In this document: piece after piece, positions 26,296 to 33,538 of the stretch
Layout of the letters: each line of letters begins with the position of its first letter
How positions within the stretch are numbered: the first letter of the stretch is position 1
Assembly: GCF_014649955.1 (NCBI RefSeq)
Contig: NZ_BMUA01000007.1
Coordinates: 124,001 to 188,000 of the forward strand
DNA: 64,000 nucleotides
Source: Streptomyces violascens
Lineage (GTDB): Bacteria; Actinomycetota; Actinomycetes; Streptomycetales; Streptomycetaceae
Reading direction: 5' to 3'
The notes under the pieces: generated by a model
Told to the model about the DNA's origin: nothing
The model's input: the letters and a program-made list of their open reading frames with translations, nothing else
Databases searched by the model: none
Position numbers and translations under genes: made by a program

Positions 26296-26548
26296 GTTCC
26301 GCCCCGGCCGGCTCGTCGCCGGGCTCGCGCTCGCCGCGACCGCCGTCCTGTTCGCGGGGGACGCGGCCGGGCAGTGGAACACCCCCTCGCCGGTGGCGAT
26401 CCCGCTGGTCTGCGGGGGTCTCGGGATCGCCTCGCTGGTGAGCTGGATCGACTACGGGGTGCGCAAGCGGCGCCGGTTGGCGAGGAGCGCGTCGGCGGAG
26501 AGCAACGGCGTCCCGGCCAGTACGAGCGGCAGCCAGGCCATCAAGTAG
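26282..26548 (+). CDS. Small membrane protein coupled to the PspC gene
   Basis: This 88-residue protein has two hydrophobic segments (LVAGLALAATAVLFAGDAA and VAIPLVCGGLGIASLVSWI) and a basic stretch VRKRRRLARS. GTG 26282 follows GGAGGTGGA and overlaps the end of the PspC gene by 14 nt, so translation is coupled. The last 32 codons run antisense over the DoxX gene end (26452-26548), and this tail is probably not conserved. I do not know its function. Confidence 0.65.
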   Translation: MLRHEFRPGRLVAGLALAATAVLFAGDAAGQWNTPSPVAIPLVCGGLGIASLVSWIDYGVRKRRRLARSASAESNGVPASTSGSQAIK

Positions 26549-26970
26549 GCCAGGTCGTTGCCGTAGTAGTACGGGTTGGTCTGCCAGCTCACCGTGAGCC
26601 ACAGGGAGAGCGAGATCAGCGCGCCGCCCAGTGCGGCGAGCCGCCCGAAGAGGCCGACCAGCATGCCGATGCCGACGGCCAGCTCGCCGAACGCGATGGC
26701 GTACCCGAACCCCGCGGGGCTCTTCAGGGCGAGGTCCACGAGGGCGGGGATGGCGGAACTGTCCCGCACGCCGTGCATCAGGTCGCCGATGGAGCCGGTG
26801 CCGGTCGCGTGGAAGAACGCGCTGTCCGTGAGCTTGTCGAGGCCGGCGTAGATGAAGGTCACGCCGAGGAAGATCCTCAGCGGCAGCAGTGCGTACGTGC
26901 GGGCCGTGGCCTGCCAGCCCTTGGCCTGGTCCGCCCCGGCCCCCACCCTGGTCGCAAATCCATGTGCCAT
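26452..26970 (-). CDS. DoxX family membrane protein
   Basis: This 172-residue protein has four hydrophobic helices and the DoxX signature: LRIFLGVTFIYAGLDKL at the first helix, FGELAVGIGMLVGLF at the second. DoxX proteins are linked to thiol and sulfur redox balance at the membrane in actinobacteria, though this one is unassigned. ATG 26970, behind GGAGGCGGG, is preferred to ATG 26988. Its 3' end overlaps the converging small membrane-protein gene by 97 bp. Confidence 0.85.
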   Translation of the reverse strand: MAHGFATRVGAGADQAKGWQATARTYALLPLRIFLGVTFIYAGLDKLTDSAFFHATGTGSIGDLMHGVRDSSAIPALVDLALKSPAGFGYAIAFGELAVGIGMLVGLFGRLAALGGALISLSLWLTVSWQTNPYYYGNDLAYLMAWLPLVLAGTPLLSADALLANRRRLRTP

Positions 26971-27082
26971 GGCTGATCCCGCCTCCATCCAATTCGGCTG
27001 TCACCAGACGATACGGACGAGGGGAACGGGTGTCTCATTCCCACCCCGGACGCGCGTTCCCAGCACCGACCGAGCCGAGCTT

Positions 27083-27136
27083 CCCGGGGCTCCGCCCACC
27101 CGTGCGCGGGGGGGGCTGGGAAGGCTGAGCCCCGGG
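27083..27136. repeat. Inverted repeat in the DoxX upstream region
   Basis: CCCGGGGCTC (27083-27092) and GAGCCCCGGG (27127-27136) are perfect complements around a 34-nt G-rich loop. The 250-bp gap here is low-complexity. The inverted repeat may end transcription of the minus-strand gene at 27237 and resembles dispersed intergenic sequence common in Streptomyces. Confidence 0.45.
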
Positions 27137-27236
27137 AGGGCTTAGGGGAGGGGGCTGATCGGGGTCTGGGGCGGAGGCCCAAGGGGGTGAGGGGCGCGCC
27201 CCTTCGAGTCCGCGGCACGGGCGGGCGGGGAACCTC

Positions 27237-28481
27237 CTACTCGGCCACCTCCACCTGCACCCCGTTCGACTCCACCCCCGCCGCCGTCACCACCCGAACC
27301 TCCACCCGCCCCGCCTCCACATCCACCGGAACCGGCACCGTCAGCACCCCGTCCGTCGGGTTCGCGAAGCCGCCCGGGACGGGGATCAGGGGGACGTGCA
27401 CGTGGACCGGCCCGATGCGGACCACCATCCGGGCCAGCCGGTCCGGCGTGCCCGCGCCCGGCGGGACGAACCCCGCCCCGCGGATCTCGATGTCGTCCCC
27501 GGTACGGATCGGCGCGTCCAGGTCCCCCGCCTCCCGGGCCCGTACGACGGAAAGGACCACCGGACGGCCCCCCTCCGCGTACTTCCCCGCGAAGTACGTC
27601 ATCGCGGAGATCAACACCAGGACCGCCAACCCCCAGGGCAGGTCCGGAAGTTGATCGGGTCGGCGGGCCAGACGTACCGCCGCGAACAGCACCGCGACCA
27701 GCGTCACCGCCACGTACTGCGCGTCCGCGAAACTGCCCCGCCCCGCGTCGTCGGCGAGGAGGTCGGCCCCGCGCGGCCGGTCGGCGCGTACCTTCTGGAG
27801 CCGCTGCCCGTGGATGCGCACCGTGACGACCCGGCGGACCACCACCGCGATCAGCGACACAAGGAACACGACCGTCAACAGGCCCGCGCAGCGGGACAGT
27901 TCGAGACCGTGTAAGACCTTCTCGCGCCCGGCCGGGCCGGAGGCCGCGGCCAGGCGCAGTGCGAGGAGCAGGACCGCGGAGGCCGCGAAAAGGACCCACG
28001 CCGCCGCGACCGCCCTTGATGTGGAGAGGCGGTTGTCCTCGCCGAGCACGGGCGCGAGGAGGCCGCCACGCGAGCGGTGGAGGTACGCCACCGCCGTCAG
28101 CAGGACCGCCGCCACCAGCGCGCAGAGGAGGCCGGCGGTGCGGGCCGCCGTCCAGCCCGCACCGATGGCTGTGGCGGTCTCGGCGAGACAGAGGGCGAAC
28201 ACGCCGCCCCAGACCGTCGTCAGCGTGCCGCGCCACACCCGTTCCGGCCAGGCCCGGCCCGCCTCCCGGCCGCATTCGGCGACGAGGCGCGCGGACTGGG
28301 TGAGCTCGTCGGAGACCCACTGGCGGGACGCCCCGGCGGAGTGGGCGAGCGCGGCGGGCAGCCCTTCGCCCGCGGCGAGCCCGTCCCGCTTGGCGAGGAA
28401 CGCCGCCACCGCACGCCGGTGCCCGTCCCGCGCGCCGTGCGCGCAGTCACCCCCGCATTGCCGAGCCTCCTGCACTGCCAC
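27237..28481 (-). CDS. Multi-spanning membrane protein with C-terminal beta domain
   Basis: This 414-residue protein has an N-terminal helical cytoplasmic part (residues about 1-90), about six membrane helices (95-140, 160-185, 205-230, 255-300) and a C-terminal region of 120 residues rich in beta strands (GDDIEIRGAGFVPPG, VTAAGVESNGVQVEV) that resembles an IPT/TIG-like fold. I do not recognise the family. GTG 28481 with GGAG 6 nt upstream is preferred to the ATG at 28559. Confidence 0.7.
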   Translation of the reverse strand: MAVQEARQCGGDCAHGARDGHRRAVAAFLAKRDGLAAGEGLPAALAHSAGASRQWVSDELTQSARLVAECGREAGRAWPERVWRGTLTTVWGGVFALCLAETATAIGAGWTAARTAGLLCALVAAVLLTAVAYLHRSRGGLLAPVLGEDNRLSTSRAVAAAWVLFAASAVLLLALRLAAASGPAGREKVLHGLELSRCAGLLTVVFLVSLIAVVVRRVVTVRIHGQRLQKVRADRPRGADLLADDAGRGSFADAQYVAVTLVAVLFAAVRLARRPDQLPDLPWGLAVLVLISAMTYFAGKYAEGGRPVVLSVVRAREAGDLDAPIRTGDDIEIRGAGFVPPGAGTPDRLARMVVRIGPVHVHVPLIPVPGGFANPTDGVLTVPVPVDVEAGRVEVRVVTAAGVESNGVQVEVAE

Positions 28482-28602
28482 CGGGAACTCCGTCCGTGCG
28501 CCAAACCCCTTGAACCGTAAGCGAATTGTCGCGCACCAAAGCCGCCCGGCGGTCGGCACCGCCTGGCCGGGCGGGTGATTGACGCACGATCAAATTGACG
28601 TA

Positions 28603-29403
28603 CTACGACAGGAGTTCGGGCTCGGCCCGGCTGATCTGCCGCCACAGCGGCTGGTAGTTGATCCACGCCACGAGATCACTGCCGAGCTGGTCCCGGGTCG
28701 CCACCGCGTCCCGCCGGTCGATGAGTACGGGCTTGCCGGCCGCCCGCGCCGCGAGCTGCACCCGCGCGCAGCGCTCCATCGAGATGAACCACCAGGCCGC
28801 CGCGTCCACCGAGTCCCCGACCGTGAGCAGCCCGTGGTTGCGCAGCACGACCGCCTTGTACGAGGCGAGCGCCGCCGCGATCCGCCGGCCCTCCTCGGTA
28901 TCCACGACCACCCCGGTATAGGCGTCGTACACGGCGTGGTCCTCGAAGAACGCGCAGGCCTCCTGCGTGTACGGCTCGACGAACTCGCCCAGGGCCGCGA
29001 GCGCCCGCCCGTACGCCGAGTGCGTGTGGACGACGGCGACCGCGTCGGGGCGGGCCCGGTGCACCTCGGCATGCACGGTGAACGCGGCCTGATTGACGTG
29101 GTGGCTCCCCTGCACGACCTGCCCGTCCCCGTTGGCCAGGACCAGCTCGCCCGCGGTGACATGCGCGAACGGCACCCCGAACGGGTTCACCCAGTAGCAG
29201 TCCGCCAGCTCCGGGTCCCGCGCGGTGACATGGCCCGACACGCCTTCCTCGTACCCGAACCGGGCGAAGAGTCTCAGCGCCCCCGCGAGCCGCTCCTTGC
29301 GGTGCTGCCGCTCATCGGCGGGGCTTTCGTGCACGGGCGGCAGATCGAACCGCAGCTGGTCCACCGGTATCGGCTGCGGTATCGGCTGGGGCATCTCAGT
29401 CAT
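28603..29403 (-). CDS. Class II aldolase/adducin family protein
   Basis: This 266-residue protein has the class II aldolase/adducin fold: GVSGHVTARDPE near residue 55, the zinc-ligand pair in AVVHTHSAYG, and a third His in LRNHGLLTVGDSVD. Members are fuculose- or ribulose-phosphate aldolases, but many actinobacterial ones are of unknown substrate. The start MTEMPQPIPQPIP carries a small proline repeat. It is downstream of guaA on the same strand, separated by a strong terminator, so it should have its own promoter or depend on read-through. Confidence 0.87.
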   Translation of the reverse strand: MTEMPQPIPQPIPVDQLRFDLPPVHESPADERQHRKERLAGALRLFARFGYEEGVSGHVTARDPELADCYWVNPFGVPFAHVTAGELVLANGDGQVVQGSHHVNQAAFTVHAEVHRARPDAVAVVHTHSAYGRALAALGEFVEPYTQEACAFFEDHAVYDAYTGVVVDTEEGRRIAAALASYKAVVLRNHGLLTVGDSVDAAAWWFISMERCARVQLAARAAGKPVLIDRRDAVATRDQLGSDLVAWINYQPLWRQISRAEPELLS

Positions 29404-29465
29404 GGCCGGAAGCTACCTCGCGTTACCGCAGGTGAACAGAGTCGTGCGGCCCCGGCCTCAACAAC

Positions 29466-29498
29466 GACGGCGCCGCCCCCGCGAGGGGCGACGCCGTC
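29466..29498 (-). terminator. guaA terminator hairpin
   Basis: Arms 29466-29479 and 29485-29498 pair over 14 bp with one mismatch around a 5-nt loop, 16 nt after the guaA stop. The following minus-strand sequence contains GTTGTTG. Confidence 0.7.
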
Positions 29499-29514
29499 CG
29501 TACAGCCGTGGGGA

Positions 29515-31104
29515 CTACTCCCACTCGATCGTGCCCGGCGGCTTGCTCGTCACGTCGAGGACGACGCGGTTGACGTCGGCGACCTCGTTGGTGATGCGGG
29601 TGGAGATCTTCGCGAGCACGTCGTACGGCATCCGCGTCCAGTCCGCCGTCATGGCGTCCTCGGAGGACACGGGGCGCAGCACGATCGGGTGGCCGTAGGT
29701 GCGGCCGTCGCCCTGGACGCCGACGCTGCGGACGTCCGCGAGCAGGACCACCGGGCACTGCCAGATCTCGCGGTCGAGGCCGGCCGCGGTCAGTTCCTCG
29801 CGGGCGATGGCGTCGGCCTCGCGGAGCAGGTCGAGACGGTCCTTGGTGACCTCGCCGACGATGCGGATGCCGAGGCCGGGGCCGGGGAACGGCTGGCGCT
29901 GGACGATCTCGTCCGGCAGGCCGAGCTCCTGGCCGACCATGCGGACCTCGTCCTTGAACAGCTTGCGCAGCGGCTCGACGAGCTCGAACTCGATGTCGTC
30001 GGGCAGGCCGCCCACGTTGTGGTGCGACTTGATGTTCGCGGTGCCGGTGCCGCCGCCGGACTCCACGACGTCCGGGTACAGCGTGCCCTGGACGAGGAAG
30101 GCGACCTCGGGGCCGTCCTCCTGGAGGATCTCCAGCTGCGCCTGCTCGAAGACGCGGATGAACTCGCGGCCGATGATCTTCCGCTTGGTCTCCGGGTCGG
30201 AGACCCCGGCGAGCGCGGTGAGGAACCGCTCCTGCGCGTCGACGACCTTCAGCTGGACGCCGGTGGCGGCCACGAAGTCCTTCTCGACCTGCTCGGTCTC
30301 GCCCTTGCGCATCAGGCCGTGGTCGACGTACACGCAGGTCAGCTGGGAGCCGATGGCCTTCTGGACGAGGGCCGCGGCGACCGCGGAGTCCACGCCGCCG
30401 GACAGGCCGCAGATCGCGCGCTTGGTGCCGACCTGCTCGCGGATGAGGGCGACCTGCTCCTCGACGACGTTGTGCGTCGTCCAGGTCGGCTCGATGCCCG
30501 CGCCGCGGTAGAGGAAGTGCTCCAGAATCTGCTGGCCGTGCGTGGAGTGCAGCACCTCGGGGTGGTACTGGACGCCGTACAGCTTCTTCTCATCGTTCTC
30601 GAAGGCGGCGACCGGGACGACGTCCGTGGAGGCCGTCACCGTGAAGCCCTCGGGGGCGGCCGAGCAGGCGTCGCCGTGCGACATCCACACCGACTGCTCG
30701 GCCGGGGTGCCCTCGAAGAGGGTGGAGCCGAGCTTGGAGACGGTCAGCGGGGTGCGGCCGTACTCGCGGGCGCCGTTGTCGTCGACCGTGCCGCCCAGCG
30801 TCGTCGCCATCAGCTGGAAGCCGTAGCACATGCCGAAGACCGGCACCCCGGCCTCGAAGATCGCGCGGTCCAGGCGCGGGGCCCCCTCGGCGTACACGGA
30901 GGACGGGCCGCCGGAGAGGATGATCGCCTTCGGGTTCTTGGCCAGCATCTCGGCCACGGGCATGCTGCTCGGGACGATCTCGCTGTAGACCCGGGCCTCG
31001 CGGACGCGGCGGGCGATGAGCTGGGCGTACTGCGCGCCGAAGTCGACAACCAGGACGACGTCCGGGTTGCTGTCGGGCGCGGCTGCGGAGGGTGCTGCTG
31101 GCAC
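29515..31104 (-). CDS. guaA: GMP synthase (glutamine-hydrolysing)
   Basis: The enzyme amidates XMP to GMP with glutamine and ATP. The 529-residue protein has the class I glutamine amidotransferase domain first (VVDFGAQYAQLIARR, nucleophile Cys in FGMCYGFQLM, His-Glu in GVQYHPEV), then the ATP-pyrophosphatase loop SGGVDSAVAAAL and the dimerisation domain ending PPGTIEWE. Start is a GTG. With guaB and guaB3 at 54.6-57.4 kb it provides guanine nucleotides. It diverges from the chorismate mutase gene. Confidence 0.97.
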   Translation of the reverse strand: MPAAPSAAAPDSNPDVVLVVDFGAQYAQLIARRVREARVYSEIVPSSMPVAEMLAKNPKAIILSGGPSSVYAEGAPRLDRAIFEAGVPVFGMCYGFQLMATTLGGTVDDNGAREYGRTPLTVSKLGSTLFEGTPAEQSVWMSHGDACSAAPEGFTVTASTDVVPVAAFENDEKKLYGVQYHPEVLHSTHGQQILEHFLYRGAGIEPTWTTHNVVEEQVALIREQVGTKRAICGLSGGVDSAVAAALVQKAIGSQLTCVYVDHGLMRKGETEQVEKDFVAATGVQLKVVDAQERFLTALAGVSDPETKRKIIGREFIRVFEQAQLEILQEDGPEVAFLVQGTLYPDVVESGGGTGTANIKSHHNVGGLPDDIEFELVEPLRKLFKDEVRMVGQELGLPDEIVQRQPFPGPGLGIRIVGEVTKDRLDLLREADAIAREELTAAGLDREIWQCPVVLLADVRSVGVQGDGRTYGHPIVLRPVSSEDAMTADWTRMPYDVLAKISTRITNEVADVNRVVLDVTSKPPGTIEWE

Positions 31105-31234
31105 GGGTGGCGGCCTTCCGGCGGTGGGAGGGGGTCGGTATTTGTCGATTCTACCGGGGCGGGCGGTGGCCGGTTCGTCTCACCATCCGAACCCGGATTG
31201 GCCCGCCTCCCGGGCATCGGTCCATACTGTGCCC

Positions 31235-31315
31235 ATGCGCAAGCACCAGACCTTCGTCTTTACCTATGGCACCCGGCCCGCCGGACGCCATGGGTCGTGC
31301 TGCTTGAGCAACTGA
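31235..31315 (+). CDS. Candidate leader peptide of the chorismate mutase attenuator
   Basis: A 26-codon ORF begins ATG 31235. Its codons 6-11 read T-F-V-F-T-Y, so three aromatic codons fall in five positions, then the peptide ends SCCLSN. A -10-like CATACT (31223-31228) ends 7 nt before the ATG, implying a leaderless transcript. The ORF stops 18 nt before a strong terminator, which precedes the chorismate mutase gene. This arrangement fits ribosome-mediated attenuation by phenylalanine or tyrosine supply. There is no evidence here that the peptide has another role. Confidence 0.6.
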   Translation: MRKHQTFVFTYGTRPAGRHGSCCLSN

Positions 31316-31333
31316 CAAGCGAACTTCCACAGA

Positions 31334-31373
31334 GCGCCCCGGGCCGACAAGGCCCGGGGCGCCCTGTTTGTTT
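31334..31373 (+). terminator. Attenuator terminator upstream of chorismate mutase
   Basis: A perfect 12-bp stem (31334-31345 with 31351-31362, arms GCGCCCCGGGCC and complement) with a 5-nt loop is followed by a T-rich CTGTTTGTTT. It lies 48 nt before the chorismate mutase start. GGCCCG at 31275-31280 in the leader ORF could pair with the 5' arm (CGGGCC, 31340-31345) as an antiterminator. Confidence 0.75.
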
Positions 31374-31421
31374 CCGGTCCTTGCCGATCCGGGGCGCCGC
31401 ACCGAATTCCGAGGAGCCCCC

Positions 31422-31709
31422 GTGAACATGTCCGTCACCGAGAAGACCGGCGCCCGCACCGACGAGGCCGCGGCCGTGATCACCGGCGCGCGCGAGCGCA
31501 TCGACGCGCTGGACGACCACATCATCGGCCTCGTCCAGGAACGCATGGCCGTCTCGGCCGTCATCCAGGAGTCCCGCATCGCCTCCGGCGGCCGCCGGGT
31601 CAACCTGAACCGCGAGATGGAGGTCCTGGCCCGCTTCCGCGACGCCCTGGGCAAGCCCGGTACCGCGCTCGCGATGACGATGCTGGAGCTGTGCCGGGGC
31701 CGTATCTGA
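31422..31709 (+). CDS. Chorismate mutase, AroQ-delta type
   Basis: This small helical enzyme converts chorismate to prephenate for Phe and Tyr synthesis. The 95 residues show the AroQ pattern R-x-R-I-D-x-L-D, QERMAVSAVIQESR, NREMEVLARF and a C-terminal LELCRGRI. The Arg in ESRIASGG and the ending RGRI are like the mycobacterial AroQ-delta enzyme Rv0948c, which needs DAHP synthase as an activating partner; that partner is not in the window. GTG 31422 has GAGGAG 6 nt upstream; ATG 31428 is the alternative. It follows a leader peptide and attenuator. Confidence 0.9.
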   Translation: MNMSVTEKTGARTDEAAAVITGARERIDALDDHIIGLVQERMAVSAVIQESRIASGGRRVNLNREMEVLARFRDALGKPGTALAMTMLELCRGRI

Positions 31710-31831
31710 GTTCGGGCGCTCCTCACCCGTACGGCGCCGTGACCGCCCCCGGCCCGGCTTCGTTGGTGGGGTGTCCGTGCCAGCCAGGGGCGGGCCCGAA
31801 AGAAACCACGCGTGGCTCCGCTGGGGCGTGT

Positions 31832-31851
31832 GACGCACTTGCAAGTGCGTC
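31832..31851. promoter_or_regulatory. Perfect 20-bp palindrome
   Basis: GACGCACTTG followed directly by its reverse complement gives an uninterrupted 20-bp palindrome 122 bp past the chorismate mutase stop. It could be an operator for a dimeric regulator or a cruciform/hairpin, but no promoter is obvious next to it. Confidence 0.4.
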
Positions 31852-32152
31852 GTGGGACCTCGCCCCGGTGTGCGTGACCGGACGGCAGGGGACAGCAGCC
31901 CGGTCACCCCATAGGGGCGGCCGGCTCCGGGGACGCCCGGGGCCGGCCGCACCCGGTCGGAACGGTTGCGCCGGGCGCAGCCCGTCCAGCACGACGCGAA
32001 GCCAAGTCCCGCACCCCGTTGCCCATGGTCGGCACCACTCGCGCGCCCCGAACGCGCCGGGTCGGCCACCTCGGCACCCACAGACCAGCGGCGCACCCCC
32101 CGGCGCCGCCCCGCGGCACCGACGCTGCCCTGACGTCGGTGCTGACGGCCCG

Positions 32153-32207
32153 GAGCCCCGTCGGCCACCACGTACGCATCGGCTGTACGTGCTGGCCGTC
32201 GGGGCTC
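32153..32207. terminator. Long hairpin downstream of the lipoprotein gene
   Basis: Arms 32153-32175 and 32185-32207 are complementary over 23 bp with two mismatches around a 9-nt loop. The hairpin lies about 50 nt beyond the stop of the minus-strand lipoprotein gene and can serve as its terminator. Confidence 0.55.
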
Positions 32208-32258
32208 TCCGTTCGGTCGGCCTTCGTTGAGTCGGCCTTGGGGTCGGCCCTCGCTTGG

Positions 32259-33491
32259 TCAGCGGGACAGGACGTAGCACATCCCGAACCGCTTCGCGGC
32301 GAAGTTCCAGCCCCCTTCCGACGGCGACTGGTACCACATCTTGCCCGGCTCGACGGACTCCGCGCGCCATGCGCTCGGGATCTCGTCGTACGCGGATCGA
32401 CAGGCCGCGCCCACCTTCTCCTTGACGCGCGCGGAGCCCGGGAAGCCGCCGCCCGGCAGCGCTTCGCGGGCGAAGACGCGGGCGTCGTGCGGCGGGCCGC
32501 AGTCCGCCTTGACCACGTAGCCCTGCGCGGGCATCCCGGTGCCGAAGTCGACGCAGTCGCCCGCCTTGGCCGTTGTCAGCAGGACCACCGATCCGCCCGC
32601 GGGGATCACCTTGTCGGTGGCCGGAACGGTGGCAGGAACCGAGGTCCCGTAGCCGTTCAGCGTCAGCTTCACACTGAGGCCCTGCACCCCGGCGAGCGAG
32701 CTGTCCGGATCCTTGCTGAGCAGGGGCGAGAGGTCGGTTTCGGCGGAGGTGATCCTGCCGCTCGCGTCCGCGCTCACCGTCAGCGGGACCCGGGTCCGCG
32801 GGTTCGTCCCGCTCAGACCCTCCTCGGTGACGGTGCTGTGCAGCAGTCCGTACGCCGCCCGCGCTTCGAGGCCGGTGCGGTAGCGGCGGCCACCGTCGGG
32901 CAGCACCTCCTCCTTGACCTCCTTCACGTTGGAGACGACCTCTAGCAGCGTTCCGCCGAAGGCGGCCTCGCCCCCGCGCCGCGTCTTGATCGTGTTGGCG
33001 GTGTTCTCGGTCGGGTCGAACTCGAAGACGTCCGCCGCGTCGTACCGCAGCCAGTACCCGGCCGTGGCCGAGCGGTAGTCGATGCGCTGGCGGTCAATGA
33101 CCAGCCGGGCCGCCTGGTCGGTCCTGCGGCGATGCGTGTCGACATTGCCCAGCGCCTTCGCCGCCTCCTCGGGGAACCCCTCCCCCACGGTCCAGCCCAG
33201 CGAGCCGTCCGCGCGGCCGCCGTCGAAGTCCAGCTTGCCGGTGGTTTTCAGGACCGCGTCGGCGCCCTTCGCCGAGAAGGTGACGGTCTGGGTGAACGTC
33301 GCGTTCTTCGCCGCCTTGGTCCGGCCGAGCGCCGCGTACGGGCGGGCGTCCAGGGGCTTGGAGAAGACGGGGTGGGTGGACGAGGCGCTGGGTGCCGCCG
33401 GTTTCGCGGCGGGGGCGGACGGGCCGCAGGCGGCAAGGAGCAGCACCCCCAACGCCGTCGCGGCACCGGCCGCCGCAGTACGTGTTCTCAT
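32259..33491 (-). CDS. Secreted lipoprotein of unknown function
   Basis: This 410-residue protein has a lipobox LLLAAC with Cys22 and a Pro/Ala/Ser linker. The middle region is similar to LppX/LprG-like or DUF1396-type lipoproteins in general look (FTQTVTFSAKG, YWLRYDAADVFEFDP). The C-terminal 110 residues (GDCVDFGTGMPAQGYVVKADCG, then AACRSAYDEIPS) resemble the septum-formation/DUF4190 extracellular domain with paired cysteines. ATG 33491 follows GGAGAGTT. It is the second gene of an operon with the membrane protein upstream (47-nt gap). Confidence 0.75.
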   Translation of the reverse strand: MRTRTAAAGAATALGVLLLAACGPSAPAAKPAAPSASSTHPVFSKPLDARPYAALGRTKAAKNATFTQTVTFSAKGADAVLKTTGKLDFDGGRADGSLGWTVGEGFPEEAAKALGNVDTHRRRTDQAARLVIDRQRIDYRSATAGYWLRYDAADVFEFDPTENTANTIKTRRGGEAAFGGTLLEVVSNVKEVKEEVLPDGGRRYRTGLEARAAYGLLHSTVTEEGLSGTNPRTRVPLTVSADASGRITSAETDLSPLLSKDPDSSLAGVQGLSVKLTLNGYGTSVPATVPATDKVIPAGGSVVLLTTAKAGDCVDFGTGMPAQGYVVKADCGPPHDARVFAREALPGGGFPGSARVKEKVGAACRSAYDEIPSAWRAESVEPGKMWYQSPSEGGWNFAAKRFGMCYVLSR

Positions 33492-33538
33492 GTCAACTCT
33501 CCATGCTCACAAGGGAGTTCGGGAGGAAGGGGCAGGAC

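Larger units (their letters stand above)
31710..32258. other. Gene-free 550-bp region with palindromes and direct repeats
   Basis: No gene is supported between converging chorismate mutase and the lipoprotein gene. The region has a perfect 20-bp palindrome (31832-31851), the short palindrome CCACGCGTGG (31806-31815), a long imperfect hairpin (32153-32207), and three or four GTCGGCCTT-like direct repeats near 32215-32250. It may be a dispersed intergenic element, since parts look familiar from other Streptomyces; I cannot confirm this. Confidence 0.5.

Noticed and set aside
31904..32179. Minus-strand 91-codon ORF in the gene-free region
   Set aside because: Arg/Ala/Gly-rich, no ribosome site and it runs through palindromic sequence. 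It looks like chance coding in a repeat.
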